From NCBI GenBank assembly GCA_903813345.2, contig CAIIXF020000011.1:16909754-16973753 (forward strand): DNA of 64,000 bases, written 5' to 3'. Position 1 is the first letter of the stretch. Every line of letters begins with the position of its first letter. This document shows, piece after piece, positions 26,162-38,000 of the stretch. Made by a program: the position numbers and the translations under genes. The notes below the pieces were generated by a model. The model was not told the DNA's origin, ran no database searches, and was given only the letters and a program-made list of their open reading frames with translations. Origin of the DNA: Owenia fusiformis (taxonomy: Eukaryota > Annelida > Polychaeta > Sabellida > Oweniidae).

Positions 26162-27427
26162 TTCCAAATTACAAGCAAATATTATCACTGTTATTTCAAA
26201 CCTAAACAATACTAAATTTGACACCTTTCAAGAATTACATTCTTATTAATTCCTTGTTATATGTGTTAATAATTTGGGTTATACACTTTTCGTGATCACA
26301 TAAATTATATCAAAGCGTAAACTTCAACTCAACTCACTTCAGTTTATTTCAATAATATTTTATGTCGTCACTTGAAAGTTTCAGAGTTTATTATGAGTAG
26401 TATTAAAAGTATTAATATGTAACTGGCGGATTCTAATCGCAAGTAGTTATACTTTAGAATATGCCATCAAAGATGAATTGACAAGATTCCCTTTGCAATG
26501 TCGTTTCTGGCATATGACATTTTCAACTTCACTACATGAATACAATAACTTCACGCAGAATCATTGTAGGGGTTCAAAACCAAATCCAAACGTAATAAAG
26601 ACTGTGAAAGACTTAAGATAGGCTTCATCTTTACGGCAACTATCTCGGCGAAAAGGTGATAATCGATCAAGAAGTTACTATTGGTACCAGTGTTATCAAA
26701 CCTGGGACAACATCAAGGTAAACTGCATACAGGAAAGTTTTGGGTTTGTAATGGTTCTCGATAGCAAGTCGCTGCTACTGTTCGATCACTGTATTTGGGC
26801 ATTGGATAACCACACTTCCTTCCATGTCTAGTATCTGACTCGTTACACTACATTTCCCTGAACGAGCGCGCCCAGAGTCCCTACATTCGTGTCAGTAGAA
26901 GAAATGGGATTTCCTCTTGTGAATCAGTTACGACGGGACACCTATACTCAAGTTGTTTTGTGATAGATGCGTATATTGCGATTGCTTTCTCAATAGGTAT
27001 AATAGCAAACAAAGCAAGCCTAGAACTGAATGGCGTGTATGTCATTATTTATTTGGCAGGTTATGGGGAACATTTTGGTTATGATAATCGAAAGAAATGT
27101 TGGCATTTAAGAGGAGTCTCAATGGATATTCACAAATACATCCTTCACAAAACAATAATTGAAGACTGATTATCAAGCCCTTATAAAATATGCTTAAGGA
27201 AAGGGGACTTAAAATAAATAGTTCATTCAAAAAATTAAAACAGAAAACCTATATTTAGTTATGACATACAGTGTACATGTATTAAGAGATGAAATGCGAA
27301 TAGATTAACATGGCTAAGAAATACTATAAACTACAAAAAAGTCCTAAGGGTAAAGACTTTCAAGACACAATTTGAAAAAGAACACTCAGTCATAAGAAAA
27401 CAAATTCCCACATGCAGGAACAAGGCA
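26162..27427. other. 5' flank of gene B
   Basis: No gene is recognised. About 26240-26330 resembles the flank upstream of genes A and C (ccttgttatatgtgtt, followed by tatacactt and gtgatcaca motifs), so it probably holds the gene B promoter. An inverted pair near 25500-25640 (just inside intron 1) shares motifs around aactccaaatgtagaatac and cattcggagtttgtgtagg. The part 27050-27180 matches the downstream flank of gene B (9228-9360) and marks the 3' flank of the psi copy. Confidence 0.5.
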
Positions 27428-29516
27428 TTAACATGACAAAATGTCACCACCTAGTTGCTCACAATATTATGAGTTCAAACTTAAGTCAGATTTGAATTTC
27501 TGAGAACTTGTAAAGTCAAATTTGAACTTCTGAAAAGATGAAGATGATTTTGAAAAAAAAATTTGGTCAATTTGAAGCAAGTTGAAAACAGACCTTTTTG
27601 ACCTTTTTTGACCTTGAGAAGGTCATTAAAGGTCAAATGTCAAATCTAAAGTCAGATTTGAATTTCTGAGAACACGTAGATGATTTTGAAAAAAAAAATT
27701 AGTCAATTTGAAGCAAGTTGAAAAAAGACCTTTTTGACCTTTTTTGACCTTGACAAGGTCATTGAAGGTCAAATGTCAAATCTAAAGTCATATTTGAATT
27801 TCTGAGAACATGTAGATGATTTTGAAAAAAAATTTAGTCAATTTGAAGCAAGATGAAAAATACCTTTTTGACCTTTTTTGACATTGAGAAGGTCATTGAA
27901 GGTCAAATGTCAAATCTAAAGTCAGATTTGAATTTCTGAGAACATGTAGATGATTTTGAAAAAAAAAATTAGTCAATTTGAAGCAAGTTGAAAAAAGACC
28001 TTTTTGACCTTTTTTGACCTTGACAAGGTCATTGAAGGTCAAATGTCAAATCTAAAGACATTATTGAATTTCTGAGAACATGTAGATGATTTTGAAAAAA
28101 AATTTAGTCAATTTGAAGCAAGATGAAAAAAGACCTTTTTGACCTTTTTTGACATTGAGAAGGTCATTGAAGGTCAAATGTCAAATCTAAAGTCAGATTT
28201 GAATTTCTGAGAACATGTAGATGATTTTGAAAAAAAAATTTAGTCAATTTGAAGCAAGTTGAAAAAAGACCTTTTTGACCTTTTTTGACTTTGAGAAGGT
28301 CATTGAAGGTCAAATGTCAAATCTTAAGTCAAATCTAAAGTCAGATTTGAATTTCTGAGAACACGTAGATGATTTTGAAAATTTTTTTTAGTCAATTTGA
28401 AGCAAGTTGAAAACAGACCTTTTTGACCTTTTTTGACCTTGAGAAGGTCATTGAAGGTCAAATGTCAAATCTTAAGTCAGATTTGAATTTCTGAGAACAC
28501 GTAGATGATTTTGAAAAAAAAATTTAGTCAATTTGAAGCAAGTTGAAAACAGACCTTTTTGACCTTTTTTGACCTTGAGAAGGTCATTGAAGGTCAAATG
28601 TCAAATCTAAAGTCAGATTTGAATTTCTGAGAACATGTAGATGATTTTGAAAAAAAAATTTAGTCAATTTGAAGCAAGTTGAAAAAAGACCTTTTTGACC
28701 TTTTTTGACTTTGAGAAGGTCATTGAAGGTCAAATGTCAAATCTTAAGTCAAATCTAAAGTCAGATTTGAATTTCTGAGAACATGTAGATGATTTTGAAA
28801 TTTTTTTTTAGTCAATTTGAAGCAAGTTGAAAACAGACCTTTTTGACCTTTTTTGACCTTGAGAAGGTCATTGAAGGTCAAATGTCAAATCTTAAGTCAG
28901 ATTTGAATTTCTGAGAACACGTAGATGATTTTGAAAAAAAAATTTAGTCAATTTGAAGCAAGTTGAAAACAGACATTTTTGACCTTTTTTGACCTTGAGA
29001 AGGTCATTGAAGGTCAAATGTCAAATCTTAAGTCAAATCTTAACTCAGATTTGAATTTCTGAGAACACTTAGATGATTTTGAAAAAAAAATTTAGTCAAT
29101 TTGAAGCAAGTTGAAAACAGACCTTTTTTGACCTTGAGAAGGTCATTGAAGGTCAAATGTCAAATCTAAAGTCAGATTTGAAGGTCAAATGTCAAATCTT
29201 AAGTCAGATTTGAATTTCTGAGAACATGTAGATGATTTTGAAAAAAATTTTAGTCAATGTGAAGCAAGTTGAAAAAAGACCTTTTTGACCTTGAGAAGGT
29301 CATTGAAGGTCAAATGTCAAATCTAAAGTCAGATTTGAACTTCTGAGAACATGTAGATGATTTAGAAAAAAATTGAAGTAAGTCTAAACAGTATTTGTTA
29401 AGTTATAGGAAGTTGTAAGAAATTGTTACAGACGCCGGACGCCAACCACCAACCGCCGGACGCCGTCGCAAAAAAACGGAGACCATAACAATATGTCACC
29501 ACTTTTGGTGGTGACA
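27428..29516 (+). mobile_element. Satellite-carrying non-autonomous element (about 14 units of about 136 bp)
   Basis: Between about 27475 and 29395 a unit of about 134-150 bp is repeated head to tail, starting gaatttctgagaacatgtag and containing tttttgaccttttttgacc. Each unit carries AGGTCAttgaAGGTCA and, on the other strand, the same spacing. The left edge contains atgtcaccacc. The right edge (29494-29516) is a hairpin of 9-bp stems (tgtcaccac / gtggtgaca) around ttttg. Shared short inverted termini, a central satellite and a terminal hairpin recall Helentron-like satellite carriers (DINE/pearl type); that family label is inference. Confidence 0.65.
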
Positions 29517-29783
29517 TAACAAAGACTAAACTAAAAAAGACAAAATATCCTACAGCTCCTCCAACCGCTATCACAATAAAAAAACTGTGATATTTTTCAT
29601 TCTGACTTAAAGCAAAACAGTTCATTTAGAAATAATTGCAAAGTCAAAAAAGTTGTCTAAGACCATACATGTAATCTTTTTAAATGGAAATAAATTAAAT
29701 TTGGTCTTTTGAATTTGTCCTGCATTACAGGTGATTTGTACATGTGTCCGTTTTATGCCTTTTATGTCATTTCTAGTATTATT

Positions 29784-30736
29784 GAGTTGTTCATAAACAT
29801 GATTACCCGCGTTATAAACTTGGATGCCTTCTGGAATAGTCTCAACCTAGTCAGGTTCTCCAGTTGCTTTCCTATCAAAAATGTTCCCTATGTCCAGCGT
29901 AGGTTTCATTTCAAACTCTTCATGCTCAATACTCTGTTAAGGTTATCCTGTCGTGATTGATTCTTTACTTGGGTGTCTGTTTTACTTTTACTTTCTAATG
30001 CATTTTGTGCCCCACATACATTATATGTTTATTATTCACCATTACAAAGATTATTACCCAAATCGCTCCCCATGTGATTTATAATGGAGACACTTTTGAA
30101 ACGCTTACTGTGCACGTGATGTTGACTAAACACCTTGGGTTTTGTTTGATGACCAAGCTGTATAGCTACTTCATATATTTTTCACAAGTATTAACCTTCT
30201 GATTTTCCTAAATAGCACAGCGATAACGACAATTGATAACAGGATGCACAGCGAACCGACTGCCGTCAACCCAAGAGTTTACATACCTATTTGCAGAAGG
30301 CTTATGAAACAGTAAATTTTTGTGAAAAAAATGTTCAATGGGGTAAATGGGTTCAATGGGTGAATGTATTATTGCAATATGAATTTTATTGAGTTAAAAT
30401 GTAAATTATGTCTACATATTCTGATAATAAAACGTGTTCTACAGTATTACAAGCAATTTGACCTTACGCCAAGAGTGTAATTTATCTGTGGCTGAAGCTT
30501 GTAAAATAACAGAGGCACAAAAATGATAAAAAACTATTGAAAAATCGAGGACTGATCCCCGCGCCTGCATACATAAGGGTAATAAGCTCTATTGCTAGGA
30601 GTTGTGTTTAACAATTAACCGACTCTGTTTGAAAAGATCCTTTCGTAACAGGTCTGTTACCCGCTTTTGCGGATGCTTTGACTTCACACTCATACGTTGT
30701 CCGAGTCTCAAGACTACTGACGAATGTCCCTCTAGT
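29784..30736 (-). pseudogene. Psi: decayed remnant of the last three receptor exons
   Basis: Three blocks match the 3' exons of genes B, C and D in order: final FN3 exon (about 30736-30623, still readable as ETRTTYECEVKASAKAG-like), membrane-helix exon (about 30275-30181) and tail exon (about 30007-29784). All have lost frame by several indels and stops, and the FN3 block is cut off at a gtttgtttgttt run. No upstream exons follow before gene C. The fragment shows that at least one more receptor copy once stood between B and C. Confidence 0.75.
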
Positions 30737-32082
30737 TTGTTTGTTTGTTTATGTGATATATGATCATCCAAGAACGAAAGCATTTACGAGCATTATTTAT
30801 AATCCGAACATGACTGTATTCATGCCTTCTATAAACTGTGAACAAAGTCAATGCTTCAGCTGGGTTATATTCGATATCAATTCCCCGGCTCTGTACTAAG
30901 TGTTTCGTTCAGTTCACGCATTGGTCTTTTTAGGCCGTTCCGTTCTTTTCGCACCCCCCTCTCGTCTGCAAAATTCAAAATGGCAGGGAGAAATTGTCTG
31001 GAGCCAAAATTTTCTGTCGGAGCATTTGTAAACTGTAATCTCAATAATTTCAATGTAGTAGATATGCGTGAAACCAATAAAATAGGCCGAAATGTTAATA
31101 AAAAACTTAAGTAGGGGTCAGGAGGTAAGTAAACAAATTGGAACAGCCAAACGCTCAACCGGAAGTAGAAATGAAAAAGTGGAAATGAAAATCGAAACTG
31201 ACGATTTTGCTTCAATTTTTTCAAATCATCTACAAACTTTCAGAAGTTTAAATCTGACTTTAGATTTAAGAATTGACTTTCAATGACCTTCTCAAGGTAA
31301 AAAGGGTATTTTTTAACTTGCTTCAAATTGACCATTTAAAAAAACATCTTCAAGTTCTCAGAGGTTAAAAGCTGACTTTATTCTTCATATTTGACCTTCA
31401 ATGACCTTCTCAATGTCAAAAGGGCAACTTGATTCAAATTGACCAAGTTCTACAAGTTCTACAAGTTCTCAAAAGTTCAAATAAAATTTAAGATTTGAAA
31501 AGGGCAACTTGATTCAAATTGACCAAGTTCTACAAGTTCTACAAGTTCTCAAAAGTTCAAATAAAATTTAAGATTTGAACTTCAATGACCTTCTCAAGGT
31601 CAAAAAAGATTTGACCTTCTCTCTTGCTTCAAACTGACATTTTTCAAAACCATATACAAGTTCTCAGAAATTCAAATCTTTTCTCAACTTCGATCATATT
31701 GACAGTTTTTTTCAAAATCGTCTACAAGTTCTCAGAAATTCAAATCGGACTTAAGATTGAAGTCATACTTTAGTGAGCAACTTGATGGTGACATTTTGTC
31801 ATGTTAATGTCTTGTATTAGATTTGGTATGATATTTAAGAATGTCTTGTTCTATCGTTCTATATGGAAGTGATGAATAAGTATATTTGGTACATGTATCA
31901 GCCTTGGAACACTTTCACACATAGAAGCTGCGTTCTGATGCTTTATCTTTTGTGTTCAATGTACGTACCTATATAGCTCCTTCAAAATGTAATTTATTTC
32001 AATGTAACAAGGCGGGGTTATGCGAGTATTTAGTCTTAAATTGGGAGTGACGTACATGTACAAGTCTTCTATCTTGTCATAA
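30737..32082. other. Stretch between psi and gene C, with inverted satellite copy
   Basis: 30740-31200 has no recognised gene; its short open frames on both strands show no domain. At about 31205-31809 the 136-bp satellite recurs in inverted orientation and decayed form, ending in cattttgtcatgttaatg, the mirror of the left end of the 27.4-kb element. A 94-bp segment inside is tandemly doubled (gggcaacttgattcaaattg at 31423 and 31501). Confidence 0.7.
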
Positions 32083-35000
32083 CTATTTTGTAAGTTGTTC
32101 ATAAACATGAGTTTCTGCAATATCAACGTGCATGCCATCTTGAATAGTCTCAGATCGGTCTAAATGCGTTGGTGTTTGTCCGTTCATTTGTGGCATTTGT
32201 TTCTTTGCTTTCGAACCAGCATTTACATATTCAGGTTCCCTAGTTGCTCGCCTATCAGAATGCTGCCCCATACCCAGTGGGGGCTGCATTTCAACCTCTT
32301 CATACTCGACGCTCTGTTCAGTTCGCCCCATTGGGGTTGAATCTATACTTTTGGTGTCTGTATTCCTTTTACCTTCTGACGTGTTTCTGAAAGAGCAATT
32401 GACATACGGAAGGAAAATCGACGAAACCCTTGTAAAACATAATATTCAACAATTATTGCATATTATTTCCTCCTTCCCGAATGTCGTAACGTCATTAATA
32501 AGTACAGGCTTGTTTGACGATTCCTTTCATATTGAAGACATTGCAAATTGCAATACTTGATGATTCATCTAGACTACATAAACTATACAATACACAAATA
32601 TCAAAAATACTTATGGATACCAAATACCAGCAAATTGGGACAAGAACTACAGTATTAAATGTAGGGTGACAAATGAATTGTTTCTTGTTTGTCCATGTAT
32701 CTATATCCTTTAACAATCAACGGTTTACATGTCAAATTGATTTGGTTGCATGTAAAATGGTCGTATTAGTGTAATAATATTAAATAAATTCATGGGCAAT
32801 TATCCATTGATAGCAACTTAATTTCCTCATATATTATTTACTTTAGAATTCTAAATTGCTAGCCCCATTTCCGCTTCGTATGCACCATGGATTTGTTTGA
32901 TGAAGAAGATGTTAAGCTGTTATATATTATTGCTCACAAGTAGTTACCTTCTGATTTTCCTAAATAGCACAGCGATAATGACAATTAGTACCAGGATGCA
33001 TAGCACACTGGCGACCGTTACTCCAACAATTGCACCAACTAGTTGTTTGGTATTGGGTTGCATTGTATTATCGCTCGTTCCTTCTTAATTAAGAAAACAA
33101 CATTACATGTATAAACAGTTTAAACAATTATTAAAGATTCATTAAAATTGAGTAACATTACAAAACGCCAGGAATTTAAGTATTGATGATATCGTCTAGC
33201 AGCTAACAATATTACAGCAAGTTCATGTTCATGTTTACATTGAATATTTACCTAATTAAAGCTATACCACTTTTTGGTAAGAAACGAAATAAAATATTAA
33301 GAGTTTGGTTAATATACTGGGTATGTAATGATATTTCTGTTTATCATTATAATAACGAAGATTTCCATTTTCCCAATTATGTTCTAATTGTGAACTTGGC
33401 CATTTTGAAACAATATATACTTTCAGATTTGACTACGAGTTTTGACTTCGTTTGGGTGATTGAGTTTTTTTGGATCAAGGCAAAATAAAAGTGAATGTTG
33501 AATCTTCTCTCCTTGGTATTTAATAATGTCCAGGCAATGAGTTGTATACATGAACATTTATATTATTTATAATTGACATATACCTTTTGTTGTTTGAAAA
33601 TAGCCTTGCACCACAGGTCCATAACCCGCTCTTGTGGATGCTTTGACGGCACACTCATACGTTGTTCCGATCTCCAAATTACTGACAAATGTCTCTCTTG
33701 TCTCGGACGACAGTGTCTGTTTTATTACTGCGTATGTTGTATTCACGTAGCACGTAACCTAAGGAAAACATGGAACAACGTCTATCACGGGCTACTCAAA
33801 TTAACACAACGATTTATGTACAAGATAGACATCGTCGCTTTCCACTGGGTCTAGTAAACTGAAAAACTATAAAGCAACGTGCCTTTGCATAATCTTAGAT
33901 TCCAACATTCAATCAAAGTAATTCCAATTGTATTTATTTATCATTTTATCATTTTGTTCAAAAGGATGAGAGACATAAATAAATTAATTGTGAACATTTG
34001 AAGGAATACAGTATCATACTTGATTTACCTGATACTGCTGCAGACGGCCATTTGTAAAACGAGGAGTTTTCCATGCAAGATAAAACGAATTTACATCACT
34101 TGCTAGCATACGTAAATCTCGTGGTGAGGATGGTTCTGAACAAGACAAAAACACATGCAGATATATTTGGATTTTCTTATGCAATCAAAATAATTTTTAA
34201 TTTCAATTTTTCACTATTCGAATTAAATGGATACTCACTATCAGCAGGAGTCACTGTGTCAAAGACTAAGGTCTTTGGTCCCTCGAGATTAGCATTATTT
34301 ACCATGGAGATCTCCACATTATACTGGGTATCCAGCTCAAAGTCATTTTTCGGTAGTTCTATATTCATCCCGATTGCACCCCTCAAATATTCTCCATTTC
34401 GGTAAATATTGTAGGTTTGAATATCGTCGCACTTTATTTCATCTTCGATAGGTCTCTAAAGTCAGAAACACAAATGAAACATAGAAAATCAGGAGTGTTC
34501 AAAAGGTGGGCTGGATATGACCTGGTCACAAGGTTCTTCTAGTTTAGCTAATGCATAACAATCGTTATTCCTCCCAATATTTCTTTGAGGAAGCTATATC
34601 GATAATTGCACTTGAAAAAAGTGTTGATGGTCCTGTATGATTCAAGGATGGCGTAATGACAAAGTCATATGTGGCGTTCAGTGTTGAATCTTAAAGTAAG
34701 AACAAATCCATTTCACCTTAATGCTCCAGTTTAACCATGTTCTTCTATTAATATTTTTAGCAAGGTTGGCGTTCAAGTTTCAATGTGCTTTAGATTCCCC
34801 GATGTTTTAGACAGTCATGTTTCATATTTATATCTATGTACATCTTTCTCTACCTTGATGTGGAATTACAAGTCGTGATATTGGTTAACACGCCAGAAAT
34901 TAACACAATATCATTCGAAGCGCATCGTGAGATATCACAGCCTTCTCTCAGTGTCCTTCTAGAATGTGCATAGCAGAGATGGTCTGAGTATCAGAATGTT

Positions 35001-38000
35001 CGAAGCGTGTCTAGACAATTTTGACACAGCCATTGAATAACGTCGATTTGTTATCTCAATGCAGATTTACATCATAGACATATGTCATCTCTGAACCCCT
35101 GGGTTTCCCTCTCTTATTAGCATCAGTTTTATTTTGATCTGTTTCGGAGAATTTTTTGACTTACCTCCACATGTCAAAATTACCCATTCCATTTCAACAA
35201 CCTCAATTCCTAAAGATTATATAACAAATATCAATGTACATACCATCCATGTTAATTTTGTAGTGAGGGTTGATGGCCCTGTATGATTCAAGGATGGCGT
35301 AATGGCAAAGTCATATGTCGCATTCAGCGTTGAATAAGTTGGGTCTAAAAGTAAGAGAAGAACCATGTGGTTTTTAATGCTCTTATTTACGATGCTATTT
35401 CTAGACCATCTATTTATTTTAAGGAATGTACATTTCCTGTTTCATAATGCGTCTATGTACAATGTTTAATAGGAGTTTAATTTTGAACTGATTTAGACCA
35501 GTCTAATGCTTACCTCCACACGTAATAAATGGATCACTCCAATCAGATAAAATACCCATCCTTACATCATTAGCTTCATATTGGTACAATGCTGACACAC
35601 GGAAAACAAAACTGCTATCCTTTGATAAGTTGTCAATTCTTGCAATTGACCCAGAGCTGTCAAACGATACTTTATCATTATCTTCGCCTGTGGAATTTTT
35701 GTATTCAACTCGGAAGGATTTAGTACTTGCAGTATCACGTTTGGTTGTACTCGTGGTATGTACAACATTCCATTCTATCTCAATGTAATCAGCACCCCGA
35801 CTCCTGAACGTAGGTTTACCATCAATTATATTTGCCTCTGAAATACACAAGTGGAATCTAATCACATTTCAATGTTCAATGATAATGCCAAAACACAACC
35901 TATGAGTTTACTTTATCCCGGTAAAAACATGTATTTCCTATAACCGATTTATCACCGCACTGTACCTTGATTTATATATTTATTATTAGCAATTTACGAA
36001 GAATTCGAAACAAAATACAAACGAATGTACCTTGGTTACAACTGTTTTTTGGATAGTATTTTTCTTCACAATCACCACTGCAAACACCATCTTCTCTTTT
36101 ACATTCATCCCGTGTCTTGCAATGTCTTGTACACTCCTCAGCACAATTGATTCCCCATTTTCCAATAGAGCATCCTTTAATCAATTAATAGTTAAAGTGT
36201 CGGAAACACTCGTGCATTTTGATACATTAGTCCTTGTCGTTTATTCTTGAGAGCTCCAAGAGTCACGATTTGTGTCACTGCAAGAGTTCATTTTAGGATG
36301 TCGTCGTTTTCTTAACAAAATGATCTACAAATCGACATAATGCTTAGTTGAAATCATTGAATAAGGATTTGATGTATACTTATGCATTCTCTCTCGGGTC
36401 CATATCCAGCCATGCAATTCCCGGGACACCATCCATCAGATTTGACACAAGTATCACCAGCTTTGCATTTCCTGGTACATTCTATACAGGAGGCACCATA
36501 GTAACCATCAATACACTCTAAACAAGAATAGATGAAGTATATACATGGTGTTTCATCCCCCATCAATCACCAATCCTAGATAAAAATATACCTCCTATAA
36601 ATACACTCATTGATCTCAACCTCTGTACCCCTGAGTATTTTTCCAGAATCGCGTCTTTTATCTTAAACGTTGAGCAACTCGACAAACCAGCGTTCGAATT
36701 GCTAAAGCTAAGTTAAAACCAACGGCGCCATCGAAGCGCGTTGGTGTGAACTTAGTTTTGGGTAATGCAAATATGATTCATTCAAAACAACGCGCCTGTA
36801 TTCAAATCATAAAACGGTAAAGTTCTTGTAGTTTTCGAAAATAATTTTTCTGCACCTATATTCGAGCCAGGCCACAGGAAAAGGGGTCTTATCGCAGATT
36901 TTTCAACATTCAGATTTTCTGTTCATCTTACAAAGCACAAAGAGACCTTTCAAATGAGCCATGGCTTGTGTTTTAACAATTTTTCCTTGCATATATAGAC
37001 CAAAAAGTCGGATTTGAATTAAGCATATTTCTCTCTTAATCTTGGGCACATTTTTGGCTCTGTAGCACAATTTTATTTTATGTTATAAGACCGGTTTTCC
37101 GATGGCCAGGCTTATTTGTCTATCTTGTGTTGACCTGTTATATATATAGCTATTCATAACACGATGAAATCGATGTAAAACAGGTGTGTCTCACCATACG
37201 CCTTGATGTCGCATATTGACAATACTGAACTAGAAGAAGCAGTGTCTTTTACTCTAATTGTGATTTCATTTGTAGATTTTGAAGAACAGCCAATTGTCTC
37301 TTCATCTTTATGACCAAATACTTTATCCTCACATTTTTCTCCACTGGGATTAATTGTTACCTCTAATGTTTGGTTTCCAATGTTGTCCGGATCTATAAGA
37401 AGTCGAGGTGAATGGTGTTCTAGGTTTAATATAACGCCGGTGCAACTAGTTTTGAAATCTCCCGTTATTAAATATTATTAAAACTTTTTGAATGTTGCCA
37501 GGATCTCATTTAATTAAACAAACAAATGAATTATAAACATAACAAGACATAACATATGTCTGTACGATGGATAATATTATGATAAGTCACGTGTGGCAAA
37601 ACAAATACCAGAATATGACTCAAAATAGATGTTATGGTACTTGAGGCTTTAAATATTATGGATGTCGCTTCTTTATACTTCTTTGGTTTAATTTGTTTTT
37701 AATATAGCATATCATGCCAGGTGTCCCGAAAAGGTGAGACACTTTTTGAGAAGTTTTTACTCGGCAACTAACACTGAAACTTTCACTGAAATTTGGTACA
37801 AAGTATCCTTAGAGTATCATTAGCAAGTTCTAAAAACATGTGAGTTCCATTAAACCGATAAAATAAGCTATTTTACATTTCAAAACATGGTAGCATATAT
37901 AATAAGCATCACTATGGGATGGAGTTAGGGTTAACTGAACCCACAAGGTTGCGACTGAGTGGGACACAATGTAATTTAACTTGTTTGAAAGCGCACGCAC

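Noticed and set aside
27475-29395. Satellite array as CRISPR
   Set aside because: Units are contiguous, about 136 bp and fully similar, with no unique spacers.
30851-31224. Overlapping open frames on both strands between psi and the inverted satellite
   Set aside because: No domain, no splice consistency and no similarity to the receptor family.
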